Assembly: GCA_964469565.1 (NCBI GenBank)
Contig: CAYXZD010000003.1
Span: 186,001-250,000, forward strand
Direction of reading: 5' to 3'
DNA length: 64,000 nt
Source of the DNA: GCA-2720975 sp964469565
Lineage (GTDB): Bacteria; Planctomycetota; UBA1135; GCA-002686595
Under the pieces are notes generated by a model. It worked only from the letters and a program-made list of their open reading frames with translations. It was not told where the DNA came from and made no database searches. Made by a program: the position numbers and the translations under genes. This document shows positions 25,458 through 34,244 of the stretch, one piece after another (within the stretch, counting starts at the first letter, position 1; each line of letters starts with the position of its first letter).

Positions 25458-26915
25458 CTAGTCGTCTGAATAGCCGAGGTCGCGTAGCAGCTCACGCGTA
25501 TCTTCGGAGCGAGTGTCGACCTGCTCACTTGTAGACTCCGGCATGAAACGCTGGGCTCGCTCTTCGATCACGAGCTGTTGCAGGCTAGCCACCCGTTCGC
25601 GGATCGCTTCGGATGCCTTAGCTCCAAATAGGTCATTCTGCTCAAGCGGGTCGGTTTCAAGGTTGTAGAGCAAAACACGGCCGTCCTTGCTCTTGCGCGT
25701 CAGCTTCCAGGGCCAGTCCAACACCGTGTCCGTTTCTGGTCGTTCGGCATACAGCAGGGAGCCGCTCGGCCGTCCAGCTAGCAGTGAGTGTCCGGGCAAG
25801 CGATCGTCGGCGGGGTGATCGAGTGCATCGAGAATGGTCGGGATCAAGTCCACATGGCTCACGGGTCCCGAAACGCGCTGGCCACCGAACTGTCCCTTCG
25901 GGAGGCGCAAGATCAGGGGCACCAGCAAGCCCTCCTCAAAGGCCCCTCCGTGGCCACCGTACCGGGATGCTCGTTGATTGAGACCTTCACCGTGGTCAGA
26001 GGTCACGATGAACAAACTATCCTCAAACAAGCCAAGCCCGCGCAGGTGCTCAACCCACTCGCCAATCACCGTGTCCACATAACGAATGCCGCCGTCGTAC
26101 ATTCCAACGATGGCCTCGTGCTGATCGGGTAGAACGCTGGAGGCGTCGCGTTTCCAGGTGGCCCTAGGATTGACCTTTTCGAGCCGTTCACGGGCATCAC
26201 TCACGAACATCTGGTCGTAGGGTGCCGGAGGATCGTACATCGTCTTGCGCTTGCGAACTAACGCCGCATTGTGCACATCAAATAAGTGGATGAAGCAGAA
26301 GATAGGCTTGTCTTTGGGAGCGCTGCTGAGGGCAGCGTAGAGGTTCTGTTGGGCACCTTGCGCCGTGCGGTGGGATTGGTAGTGGTCGAACCCCCGGCCA
26401 AATCCGTAGTTCTCATCAAGCCAACCGGGAAAATAAAACCCCATCGTGTGATAGCCGGCTCCTTGCAGTCGCTCGGCAAGGGTGGGAGCTTGAGCACTGA
26501 GCGAGTTGTTCGGCTTCAGGACCCTGTGCTGAAATGGATAGAGCCCCGTGAGGAGGCTCATGTGAGCAATGAGAGTAAAACTGGCTGTGGTGTATGCGCG
26601 CTCAAATACAAGGCTGGATTCGGCCAGCTGGTCAAGGACTGGAGTCGTGTCGCGCTCATACCCATAGGTGCCCACATGGTCTTGGCGCAGCGTGTCGATG
26701 GAAATCACGAAGACGGCCTTAGGCGCCCCTGTGGCGGGTGCTGTGGCGGGCCCTGTGGCGGGTGATGCGGCACCCGAAGGGCCTTCGGGCGTGGTTTCTG
26801 GGGTCTCTGAAGTGCACCCCCAAAGGAGCATGAGCCCGATCACGGCCAGCGCAGGATGCAATGGGCGGCGTGTCGTGCGGCGCGGGGGGGCCGCTTGTGT
26901 TCGTAGCAGTTTCAT
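25458..26915 (-). CDS. Sulfatase-superfamily lipoprotein ending in LRDLGYSDD
   Basis: A 485-residue secreted lipoprotein. The start is the ATG whose complement is 26913-26915; the signal ends LMLLWGCTSE (Cys 34). An Ala/Pro/Thr-rich linker follows, then a sulfatase-like domain: FVISIDTLRQDHVGTYGY (metal site), TTASFTLIAHMSLLTGLYPFQ (nucleophile position is Thr or Ser, without the CxPSR FGly motif), VTSDHGEGL (second metal site) and a C-terminal VLLYNLETDPLEQNDLF segment. The tail ends TRELLRDLGYSDD. It probably cleaves phosphate or sulfate esters, or transfers a phospho group, outside the inner membrane; without FGly it is unlikely to be a true sulfatase. The upstream transporter gene is divergent. 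Confidence 0.87.
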   Translation of the reverse strand: MKLLRTQAAPPRRTTRRPLHPALAVIGLMLLWGCTSETPETTPEGPSGAASPATGPATAPATGAPKAVFVISIDTLRQDHVGTYGYERDTTPVLDQLAESSLVFERAYTTASFTLIAHMSLLTGLYPFQHRVLKPNNSLSAQAPTLAERLQGAGYHTMGFYFPGWLDENYGFGRGFDHYQSHRTAQGAQQNLYAALSSAPKDKPIFCFIHLFDVHNAALVRKRKTMYDPPAPYDQMFVSDARERLEKVNPRATWKRDASSVLPDQHEAIVGMYDGGIRYVDTVIGEWVEHLRGLGLFEDSLFIVTSDHGEGLNQRASRYGGHGGAFEEGLLVPLILRLPKGQFGGQRVSGPVSHVDLIPTILDALDHPADDRLPGHSLLAGRPSGSLLYAERPETDTVLDWPWKLTRKSKDGRVLLYNLETDPLEQNDLFGAKASEAIRERVASLQQLVIEERAQRFMPESTSEQVDTRSEDTRELLRDLGYSDD

Positions 26916-26986
26916 GTCCTTGCCCTTGTATCCTACAACGAATGCTGGCCTGCCAACGATTGGAATCTGGCAAGCTAGCGCAGTCC

Positions 26987-27880
26987 ATGGACGCCCACCC
27001 ATCGATTGGAGAGTTGTTCGCCCTGCTCTCGCCCCTTTGCTGGGCCTGCGCAGTGATTCTGTTCCGCATAGCCGGACGCCAAGTCCCGCCTCTTGCCCTG
27101 AACTTGTTCAAGAACACGCTTGTCTTTCCCCTGTTCTTGCTGACGTTTGTAGCCCTGGGCGCCCACACGCCAGGCAGTGTTTCATGGGGGGACCGCGCCT
27201 TACTCGTAGCCAGTGGAGTGCTAGGCATTGCAATCGCTGACGTGTTGTTTTTCATGTGTCTTAATCGACTCGGGGCGAGCCGCCAGGCCATTGTCAACAC
27301 CGCCTACAGTCCACCAATCATCTTGCTCAGCGTCGTGTTCTTGGGTGAACGGTTAGGCGTTCAACAAGTTCTCGGCATTGTGTTGATTCTGCTTGCCGTG
27401 CTAGTCATTGGCCGCGAAAGCGCAGATCCAGAGACTGATGCTTGTGCCGCGGGGAAGGCGGGCGTTGCCCTAGGCCTAGGTGCCTGCTTTGCACAGGCTG
27501 TCTCCATCGTCATGATCAAGCCCTTCATGGGAGAATGGCCCTTGCTATGGATGACAACGTGGCGCATGGGTGGGGGCCTTGTTGCAGCCTTGGGGGTCTG
27601 GGTGTTCCTGCCCGCTGAGCATCGGTCCCTGGCTCCCCTCTTCAAGCGCAGGGCCATGCCGGCCGTTCTTGGGGCCACTCTCATGGGTACCTACCTGTCC
27701 CTGCTCTTGTGGATGGGTGGCTTCAAGTACGCCCCCGCCTCGGTGGCTTCCGCCCTCAATCAAACCTCAACGCTGTTCACGTTTGTCCTAGCGGTCTGGG
27801 TTCTGCGCGAGCCCGTTACCCGGCGGGCCTTGCAGGGGCTCGGTCTGGGACTAGGGGGAGTACTCCTCATGACCTTGTGA
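26987..27880 (+). CDS. EamA/DMT-family membrane transporter
   Basis: A 297-residue membrane protein with about ten hydrophobic segments in two EamA-like halves (about 10-145 and 160-295). Typical phrases are ANTAYSPPIILLSVVFLGERLGVQQVLGIVLILLAVLV in the first half and NQTSTLFTFVLAVWVLREPVTRRALQGLGLGLGGVLLM in the second. The ATG at 26987 is chosen because the first helix begins soon after it. DMT proteins export metabolites or amino acids; the substrate here cannot be told. It is divergent from the sulfatase-superfamily lipoprotein, with only 71 bp between starts. Confidence 0.88.
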   Translation: MDAHPSIGELFALLSPLCWACAVILFRIAGRQVPPLALNLFKNTLVFPLFLLTFVALGAHTPGSVSWGDRALLVASGVLGIAIADVLFFMCLNRLGASRQAIVNTAYSPPIILLSVVFLGERLGVQQVLGIVLILLAVLVIGRESADPETDACAAGKAGVALGLGACFAQAVSIVMIKPFMGEWPLLWMTTWRMGGGLVAALGVWVFLPAEHRSLAPLFKRRAMPAVLGATLMGTYLSLLLWMGGFKYAPASVASALNQTSTLFTFVLAVWVLREPVTRRALQGLGLGLGGVLLMTL

Positions 27881-28216
27881 TCGTCCCGGTCCTGGGAATG
27901 GCGTGGGTGGCGTGATTCAGTACGATGGTCTGGATTGAGCTTCCAGATGTGTGGATCGGCGCCAAGAAAGGCCGAAATCCCAGGGGATTGGGGCAATCTC
28001 GACGCCAACGCTGACACGGATTGGGCGTAATCCACGCCCCGTTGGCGTGGTGGCCTCCAACCCGCCGCTCGGGGTTCTGGCCCCCATTCTCAGGTCTTTG
28101 CTGTGCCCGGACGATAGATTCCCTGCAGTTCTGATCCACCGACGATTCCTCCAGCGCTCACCTTCATAGACTCCGTGCCGGAATCTATCCCTCCCTATCC
28201 GCCCCTACCCGGATCT
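27881..28216. promoter_or_regulatory. Leader of phosphodiesterase operon with dyads
   Basis: A 336-bp gap ahead of the tandem phosphodiesterase genes. ACGCCAACG (28002-28010) is exactly complementary to CGTTGGCGT (28040-28048), and GGATT/AATCC (28018-28033) nests inside with a 6-base loop. ACGCC/GGCGT cores fall at 28002, 28024, 28034 and 28044, i.e. 22, 10 and 10 bp apart, near whole helical turns. A nearby GATTG/CAATC dyad lies at 27986-27998. The array differs in sequence from that upstream of sat. A regulator binding site is plausible. Confidence 0.45.
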
Positions 28217-30379
28217 ATGGCCCCATCGCCCCTAGCCCGTCGCCTGCGCCTGCCCCTCTTGGGAGGCTTACTCTTGTTGGCCAGTACCAGCCCAGCCCTG
28301 GCCTATATTGGACCCGGTGCGGGTTTTGCAGCCGCCGGCTCCTTGCTGGTTCTCCTCGGTACGTTTCTGCTCGCCTTCGGCATCATCCTGATCTGGCCCA
28401 TCAAGGCGGTCGTCAAAGTTCTCACCATGCGCGGCAAGAGCAAGGCGAGTGTCAAACGCGTCATTGTAGTCGGGCTCGACGGCTTTGATCCGGGCCTTGC
28501 CCAGCAGTTTTCAGAAGAGGGCCTCATGCCCAACTTCAAGAAACTGGCCGACCAGGGCTGCTTTCACAAGCTGGCTACGGCGATGCCCTCGATTTCGCCG
28601 GTCGCATGGTCTACTTACGCGACTGGAGTGGATGCTTCCCGGCACAACATCTATGACTTCTTGACGAGGGACCCATGTTCCTACATGCCGGTGCTTTCAT
28701 CCACGGATACCCGCACCGTTCCTCGCAACATCAATCTTGGCTTTGCGAAGGTGCCCTTCGGCCAGCGAGCGATCTATAAGATCCTCCAAAAGAGCCAACC
28801 CTTCTGGAAGCTGCTCGGTGCCAATCACGTGTGGTCCTCCATCATCCGTGTGCCGATCACCTTTCCCGCTCAGAAGTTCAAGAACGGAACGTTGCTATCA
28901 GGCATGTGCGTTCCCGACCTCCAGGGAACTCAGGGATCCTTTTCATTCTATTCGACCAAGGAGCGCAGCGGCGACGCACACATCGGAGGCCAACAATTCC
29001 GCATTGCGCTGCGCGCAAACAGAATCGAGTCAGCCATCAAGGGCCCCCCGGGTAAGGATGGCCACGCCATGAAGTCTCCCTTCACGGTGGAGCTCGACTC
29101 GACGACACGCAAAGCGCAGATCACTGTGGGTGATGAAACCGTTGAGGTTGGCCCTCAGGAGTACACCCCTTGGATGGAGGTTCCTTTTGATGGCGTCAAG
29201 GGAATCGCCCGTCTCTATCTCCAAACCTGGGATGACAGCGACGTGGAGATTTATATCACCCCCGTCAATATCGATCCCGAGGACCCGGCCATGCCGATCA
29301 GCCATCCGCTGGTCTATTCCATCTATCTGGCCAAGATGATGGGTAAGTACGCCACGTTGGGATTGGCGGAAGACACCTGGGCCCTAAACGAACGAGTCAT
29401 CGATGAGAAGGCATTCCTCGACCAGGCCTGGCTCATCTTTGAAGAGCGCAAGAAGCAGCTCTGGGATGTCATTGAGAAAACGCCCCGCGGGTTTGTGACG
29501 TGCGTCTTCGATACGACTGACCGTATCAGTCACATGTTCTATCGCTATCTCGACCCTAGCCATCCGGCGAATGAGGGGCGCGACACAGAGGTCTACAAGA
29601 ATGTCATCCGCGAGATGTACGCCAAGATGGATGAATTCCTTGTGGAGGTGCGCGAGAAGATCGGCGAAGACGAGGACACGGTCTTGATGGTCATATCCGA
29701 CCACGGTTTCTGCAATTTCAAGCGCGGAGTCAATCTCAATGCTTGGCTGCGAGACGAGGGCTATTTGGTTCTCAAGGATGGATCCAACACCTCGGCAGAC
29801 TGGTTCGCCTCTGTTGATTGGGAGAAAACGCGAGCCTTTACCTTGGGCTTGACAGGAATCTTCCTCAATCGAGTGGGCCGCGAGCGCAATGGCATCGTCC
29901 CCAATGAGGATGTGGACGCCCTTAGCGCTGAGATCAAAGCAAAGCTTGAGAAGCTTGTCGATCCCGTGGGTGGGGAGGACGTAATCAATGAGGTGTTCCT
30001 CACCAAACAGCACCACAGCGGCCCCTACGCGGACATGGCTCCTGAACTGTTGATTGGCTACAAGCGCGGGTATCGCCATTCTTGGGATTGCGCCACCGGC
30101 GCCGTCTCGGAGGTGATCTTCAGCGACAACACAAAGTCTTGGTCTGGTGACCACTGCGTTGATCCGCGCCTCGTGCCGGGCGTGTTCTGGTGCAACAGGC
30201 CCATCAACACCGATGAACCCTCCTTGGGGGACATCGCGCCAACTACTTTGGAACTGTTCGGTGTGGATATTCCCGAATACATGCAGGGTGCCCCTCTCTT
30301 TGGAGAGCGCAAGCCCACTCACAAGGTGACGGACAAACTACCCGTGCGCAAAACCGCTGCTAAGAAGGAGCAAGCCTGA
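28217..30379 (+). CDS. Secreted/membrane phosphodiesterase-like AP-superfamily protein
   Basis: A 720-residue protein. The N-terminus has a signal peptide ending PALAYIGPGAG and then a second hydrophobic segment (about 35-63), so it is probably anchored in the inner membrane. The domain begins with RVIVVGLDGFDPGLAQQF, and the metal and nucleophile region is SISPVAWSTYATGVDASRHNIYDF, where Ser/Thr replaces sulfatase Cys. The second site is MVISDHGFCNFKRGVNLNAWL, the pattern of type I phosphodiesterase/nucleotide pyrophosphatase (PF01663-like). GTG at 28175 is an alternative start. The stop overlaps the next ATG (TGATG). The next gene is a paralogue, so these are tandem duplicates. Likely periplasmic phosphodiester hydrolase. 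Confidence 0.83.
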   Translation: MAPSPLARRLRLPLLGGLLLLASTSPALAYIGPGAGFAAAGSLLVLLGTFLLAFGIILIWPIKAVVKVLTMRGKSKASVKRVIVVGLDGFDPGLAQQFSEEGLMPNFKKLADQGCFHKLATAMPSISPVAWSTYATGVDASRHNIYDFLTRDPCSYMPVLSSTDTRTVPRNINLGFAKVPFGQRAIYKILQKSQPFWKLLGANHVWSSIIRVPITFPAQKFKNGTLLSGMCVPDLQGTQGSFSFYSTKERSGDAHIGGQQFRIALRANRIESAIKGPPGKDGHAMKSPFTVELDSTTRKAQITVGDETVEVGPQEYTPWMEVPFDGVKGIARLYLQTWDDSDVEIYITPVNIDPEDPAMPISHPLVYSIYLAKMMGKYATLGLAEDTWALNERVIDEKAFLDQAWLIFEERKKQLWDVIEKTPRGFVTCVFDTTDRISHMFYRYLDPSHPANEGRDTEVYKNVIREMYAKMDEFLVEVREKIGEDEDTVLMVISDHGFCNFKRGVNLNAWLRDEGYLVLKDGSNTSADWFASVDWEKTRAFTLGLTGIFLNRVGRERNGIVPNEDVDALSAEIKAKLEKLVDPVGGEDVINEVFLTKQHHSGPYADMAPELLIGYKRGYRHSWDCATGAVSEVIFSDNTKSWSGDHCVDPRLVPGVFWCNRPINTDEPSLGDIAPTTLELFGVDIPEYMQGAPLFGERKPTHKVTDKLPVRKTAAKKEQA

Positions 30380-32478
30380 TGCTGCTCCCCCGTTGGACTG
30401 CTTACCTGTCCCTAGCCATTATCGCTACCCTACTCGCCTCGGGGATTCCCCGAGGGTCACGGGCAGGCGCGGAGCCGTTCGCCTTAGAGCCCGCTGTGCC
30501 ACCTAGCCCTCCAGCGGCCCCCGAATACCCTCGAATGGTGGTGCTGGGTATTGATGGAATGGACCCTGATATCTTGCGTGAAGTCGTGGCCCAGTACCCC
30601 GATCGGATGCCCAACTTTGCTCGGTTGATTGCCGAGGCTGACGGGGTTCGTGATCTCGCGACTTCCACGCCTCCTCAGAGTCCTGTGGCTTGGTCTAACT
30701 TCATTACCGGCCGCGATCCTGGTGGGCACGGCATCTTTGACTTTATCCATCGCGATAAGGCGCACTATACACCCCTCCCGGGTACCGTCACCGCCGGCCA
30801 AGCTGGGGCCATCAGCCTGCCCGGTGCGTGGAAATTCCCGACCCAAGAGGGCGGGGACTCGAATCGCTCAGGCAAGGCGTTTTGGACCATGCTCGGCGAG
30901 GCGGGTGTCCCGGCGGACATCTGGCGTATGCCTATCAACTTCCCTGTGGAGCCTAGCGCCCAAGGCGTGTCCTTCCCGGGCATGATGACGCCGGCCGTGG
31001 ATTCAGCCTATGGCGAGCCCAGCCTTTACAGCACCGACCCTCCTCTCGATCGCATCGATGACGAAAAGGTGATTCGCCTGACCGTGCGTGATGGCGTTGC
31101 GATGACTCACTTGCTCGGGCCAGCTAATAACTTCAAAGACGGCGACCCACGCACGCGAACTCCGCTCGACATCTATGTGGACGAGGATGCCGGTGCAGCG
31201 GTGATCGAGGTTGGCGGCGTTTCTATGGTGCTTGAGCCAGGCCAGTGGAGTGAGTTCGTCCCGGTCAGCTTCTCCATGCTGCCCATGGGCTTGATGGACA
31301 TGAACGGGATCGTGCGATTCTATTTGCGGTCCATCAGCCCAGAATTAGAACTGTACGCATCGCCGGTCAATGTTGACCCCAAGGCGCCCATCAACCCAGT
31401 TTCACTTCCCGAGACAGCCGCCGCAGAACTCGCAGAGACGATTGGGCTGTACTACACCCAGGGGATGGCTGAGGACGTCAACGCCCTGAAGAAGCTCATG
31501 CTCACGGACGCAGAGTTCATGCAGCAGGCACAACTTGTCTACGAGGAACGCGGTCGGATGCTCGATTTCGCACTCGACAAGTACATGGACGGCGACGAAG
31601 GTGGGTTCCTGTTCTTCTACTACTCCACGGTTGATCTTTGCTGTCACATGATGTGGCGCCATTCAGACCCTGCCCACCCATTCTATGACGCGGCCATAGC
31701 GGCTCAGGACTCCAGTGATTGGTCCAGCCGTGAGGGGAGCACCTGGAAAGATGTGGTGGCGGACCTCTATATGAAGATGGATCCCGTGCTGGGACACATT
31801 CGCAATCGTGTCGGGCAAGACACGCCGATCGTTGTGATGAGCGATCACGGCTTCGCACCCTATCGCCGCAAGTTCAGCCTCAACACCTGGCTACTTGAGA
31901 ATGGCTACCTTGTTCTCAAGGAGGGTTATGAGCGCGAGCTTCCTACGGGGCATGCTGACCACAAACACGTGAACATCTTCAGTCAAGCAGATTGGAGCAA
32001 GACCCGAGCCTATGGCATGGGGTTCAACGGTCTGTACCTGAACATGGCCGGCCGGGAAGACCAGGGCATCGTGACTGAGTCGGAAAAGGCAGCCTTGCTT
32101 GCGGAAATCAAGGCGGGGCTGGAGGCTGTGGACGATGGTGGCACCCGTGTCGTGCTGAGCGCGGATTTGGCCACCGAGGTGTACAAGGGTGATCGCGTGG
32201 GCGAGGCTCCCGACATTCTTGTGGGCTACAACAGCGGCTATGGCAATTCTGACGAAGCTTCCCTAGGCCGTGTGCCCGGTCCAGTCCTTTCCGACAATGT
32301 GGGCGGCACGTTCAATGGTAGCCATTTGATGGACCCGAGCGTCGTGCAAGGCACTCTACTCTCGAACCGTCCCGTTAGGGTGTCCGACCCGCGGCTTGAG
32401 GACCTCACGGTTGAGATCCTGCGCTTTTATGACCTTCAGCCCGGCGACGGCATGCTTGGCCGCCGGGTTTTCGACTGA
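30379..32478 (+). CDS. Secreted phosphodiesterase-like AP-superfamily protein, tandem paralogue
   Basis: A 699-residue secreted protein with a signal peptide (about 1-31). The core pattern matches the preceding protein: MVVLGIDGMDPDILREVV, then STPPQSPVAWSNFITGRDPGGHGIFDF at the nucleophile, and IVVMSDHGFAPYRRKFSLNTWL at the second metal site, with further blocks in the same order, including a WSEF...VPVSFSMLPMG region paired with the WMEVPFDG region of the first. The two therefore arose by duplication and are translated as overlapping genes. Substrate unknown; a phosphodiester or phosphonate/sulfate ester in the cell envelope is likely. The RHH gene starts 42 bp downstream. Confidence 0.85.
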   Translation: MLLPRWTAYLSLAIIATLLASGIPRGSRAGAEPFALEPAVPPSPPAAPEYPRMVVLGIDGMDPDILREVVAQYPDRMPNFARLIAEADGVRDLATSTPPQSPVAWSNFITGRDPGGHGIFDFIHRDKAHYTPLPGTVTAGQAGAISLPGAWKFPTQEGGDSNRSGKAFWTMLGEAGVPADIWRMPINFPVEPSAQGVSFPGMMTPAVDSAYGEPSLYSTDPPLDRIDDEKVIRLTVRDGVAMTHLLGPANNFKDGDPRTRTPLDIYVDEDAGAAVIEVGGVSMVLEPGQWSEFVPVSFSMLPMGLMDMNGIVRFYLRSISPELELYASPVNVDPKAPINPVSLPETAAAELAETIGLYYTQGMAEDVNALKKLMLTDAEFMQQAQLVYEERGRMLDFALDKYMDGDEGGFLFFYYSTVDLCCHMMWRHSDPAHPFYDAAIAAQDSSDWSSREGSTWKDVVADLYMKMDPVLGHIRNRVGQDTPIVVMSDHGFAPYRRKFSLNTWLLENGYLVLKEGYERELPTGHADHKHVNIFSQADWSKTRAYGMGFNGLYLNMAGREDQGIVTESEKAALLAEIKAGLEAVDDGGTRVVLSADLATEVYKGDRVGEAPDILVGYNSGYGNSDEASLGRVPGPVLSDNVGGTFNGSHLMDPSVVQGTLLSNRPVRVSDPRLEDLTVEILRFYDLQPGDGMLGRRVFD

Positions 32479-32520
32479 TCCCATTTTCCTTCCTACTTAC
32501 TACACCACGAGGCAATACCC

Positions 32521-32718
32521 ATGTTTGGTTCCGGCAACAAAATCAAAATCGATCCCGACCTTCTTGATCGCATCAAACAGATCTCAGAGGTGGCAGGCTA
32601 TGCCTCCCACGAGGAGTTCATCCACCATGTCCTTGAGCGTGAGCTTTCACAATTCGAGGACGCTTCTTCGGATGACGACATTACGGAGAAGCTGCGCGGC
32701 CTCGGCTACATCAGCTAG
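32521..32718 (+). CDS. Ribbon-helix-helix small protein, LGYIS tail
   Basis: A 65-residue protein. Residues 5-42 fit RHH: strand GNKIKIDPDLL, helix DRIKQISEVAGY, turn ASHE and helix EFIHHVLERELS. An acidic linker (SSDDDI) leads to the C-terminal helix TEKLRGLGYIS. It is a clear sibling of the 72-residue protein at 20880: same RHH core, same acidic linker and the same LxxLGY tail. It sits between the tandem phosphodiesterase genes and a membrane protein gene, 42 and 51 bp from them. It may regulate this operon; the second possibility is that it is a protein-binding adaptor, since the tail is shared with sulfatase-type proteins. Confidence 0.8.
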   Translation: MFGSGNKIKIDPDLLDRIKQISEVAGYASHEEFIHHVLERELSQFEDASSDDDITEKLRGLGYIS

Positions 32719-32769
32719 TCCCAGTCTTCAGACAGAACATCCGTTCCGTACCGGCCTGACCCAACTTCC

Positions 32770-33627
32770 ATGAACGCACTCAACCACGCCGCCACCGCCC
32801 TGTTCGATGTCGTCCTGACGCCCCTTGAGGCACTCGGGATGGAGTTTGCATTGATTGCGGTCAGCGGTGCTTTTGGCGTCCTCGCCCTCTTGATCTTCAA
32901 GCACATCTCTTCGCAGAGTGGTATCAAGGCAGCCAAGGACAAGATCAAGGGGCATATGATTGAGATTCGCCTGTATCAGAACGACCTCGTTCTGGTTTCA
33001 CGGGCGATTGCCAAGGTTCTCATGCGAAACGTGCAGTACGTGGTGTTCAACTTCGGGCCCTTTATCCCGCTTTCCGTTCCGTTCGCCTTTGTCATCGCTC
33101 AGATGGTCGTGCGCTACGGATTCATGCCCGTCCCGGTGCAGGAGGACCACACCCAGCTACTAGCGGGGCAGGGCCTGACCATTCGGATTGAGTTGGCTGA
33201 GGGGCACGAGCGCGAGGCGTCAGATCTCCAGTTGATCTTGCCTGATGGTGTCGAGGCGGTTTCCAAACTGGTTGCGGTGCCGGCCAAGGGCTTGGCATTC
33301 CAAGAAATCGTCGCAACTCGATCGGGGGAGTTTGACCTTACCCTGAGCCTCGGCGGTGTGGAGTCTGTCAAACGACTCGCGGCCGGCGACGTTAGCCCGC
33401 GTCTCTTGCAACCAGAGCGCGTGACAGATTTCCTTTCTGCCGTGCTCTGGCCGGCTGAGGACACATTCTCTGAAGAGTCCGGCATCGCCCGAGTTGCATT
33501 CATCTATCCCGAAAGCGACCTCGGCTGGTTACCGGGCTCAGGTCCCCTGGGGGTCATCTTAGTCTTCCTGGTGGCGTCGATGCTGTTCGGCGTGGCGGCT
33601 CTCAAGCCGCTCGGCGTGCAGATCTAG
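32770..33627 (+). CDS. Membrane protein of unknown family in phosphodiesterase operon
   Basis: A 285-residue protein with three hydrophobic segments: about residues 24-45, 92-117 and 259-280. The stretch between the first two is Lys/Ile-rich and helical (SGIKAAKDKIKGHMIEIRLYQND), which recalls the membrane-coiled-coil-membrane layout of the DUF106/EMC3 (YidC-like) group, but the resemblance is only in layout. Residues about 120-255 form an extracytoplasmic beta-rich domain. It follows the RHH gene by 51 bp and precedes the HD gene by 28 bp, so it is part of the same cassette. I do not recognise the family. It could be an insertion or tethering factor for the phosphodiesterases. Confidence 0.65.
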   Translation: MNALNHAATALFDVVLTPLEALGMEFALIAVSGAFGVLALLIFKHISSQSGIKAAKDKIKGHMIEIRLYQNDLVLVSRAIAKVLMRNVQYVVFNFGPFIPLSVPFAFVIAQMVVRYGFMPVPVQEDHTQLLAGQGLTIRIELAEGHEREASDLQLILPDGVEAVSKLVAVPAKGLAFQEIVATRSGEFDLTLSLGGVESVKRLAAGDVSPRLLQPERVTDFLSAVLWPAEDTFSEESGIARVAFIYPESDLGWLPGSGPLGVILVFLVASMLFGVAALKPLGVQI

Positions 33628-33655
33628 GCCCCGAGGCCCCGAGGTCCCGAGGTCC
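33627..33655. repeat. 8-bp tandem repeat at start of HD gene
   Basis: GGCCCCGA, GGCCCCGA, GGTCCCGA and a partial GGTCC fill the interval between the preceding stop and the ATG at 33656. Copy-number change would alter the ribosome-binding region by 8 bases. It is a low-complexity element. Confidence 0.85.
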
Positions 33656-34207
33656 ATGTACAGCCCTACTGTCGAGCGTGCCCTGCGGGTGGCGGAACTC
33701 GCCCATCGTAAGGACACTCGCAAGGGGGGCGAGACACCGTACTTTCTCCATCCAGTCCATGCCGCCTTGATCGCGGCTCGGGCCGGGGCCGATGAGGACA
33801 CCCTCGTAGCCACCCTCTTGCACGATGTGGTCGAGGATTGTCCCGACTGGAGCGCAGAGCGCCTTCAGTCTGAATTTGGCCCCCGGGTGAGTTCCATTGT
33901 GGCCGAGGTGACCGAGAACAAGTCGCTCACTTGGGAGGAGCGCAAGCAGGCCGCCATTGACCATGTGCCGCACCTCTCTCCAGAAGCCCTGATGGTCAAG
34001 GCGGCAGACAAACTCCACAACCTATCATCGCTCCTAGAGGATTTGCGCGCCGCTGATGATCCGGCACAGGTTTGGTCGGCATTCACCCGAGGTCCCGAAC
34101 AAACCTTGGCCATCTCACAGGCCCTTGTCAGTGCCCTGGCACCGCGCCTGGACGAGCCTCTAGCGTCAGCCTTGCAGTCCGTTCTCGGTGAACTCGAGAG
34201 TCTCTAG
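33656..34207 (+). CDS. Small HD hydrolase, SpoT/MESH1-like
   Basis: A 183-residue HD-domain phosphohydrolase. Residues about 8-110 carry the SpoT/RelA hydrolase pattern: FLHPVHAALIAA (first metal His), TLVATLLHDVVEDC (HD pair) and LMVKAADKLHNLSSLL (the final DKLHN motif). Only the hydrolase domain is present, with no synthetase or TGS/ACT part, so it is a stand-alone small alarmone hydrolase like MESH1. Predicted role: cleavage of (p)ppGpp. An intact active site is seen. It is the last gene of the cassette that begins with the phosphodiesterases, which is unusual. Confidence 0.87.
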   Translation: MYSPTVERALRVAELAHRKDTRKGGETPYFLHPVHAALIAARAGADEDTLVATLLHDVVEDCPDWSAERLQSEFGPRVSSIVAEVTENKSLTWEERKQAAIDHVPHLSPEALMVKAADKLHNLSSLLEDLRAADDPAQVWSAFTRGPEQTLAISQALVSALAPRLDEPLASALQSVLGELESL

Positions 34208-34244
34208 CGGCCTGAGTTCCCCTGCGCAGGAGTGCGCGTTTTGG

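Noticed and set aside
29384..30322. A 312-residue open frame on the minus strand inside the first phosphodiesterase gene
   Set aside because: The plus-strand gene has clear catalytic motifs; the minus-strand frame has none and is a shadow in GC-rich sequence.
20880..32718. RHH proteins as toxin-antitoxin antitoxins
   Set aside because: No short toxin gene (ParE, RelE, VapC or MazF type) lies next to either of them; their neighbours are metabolic genes.
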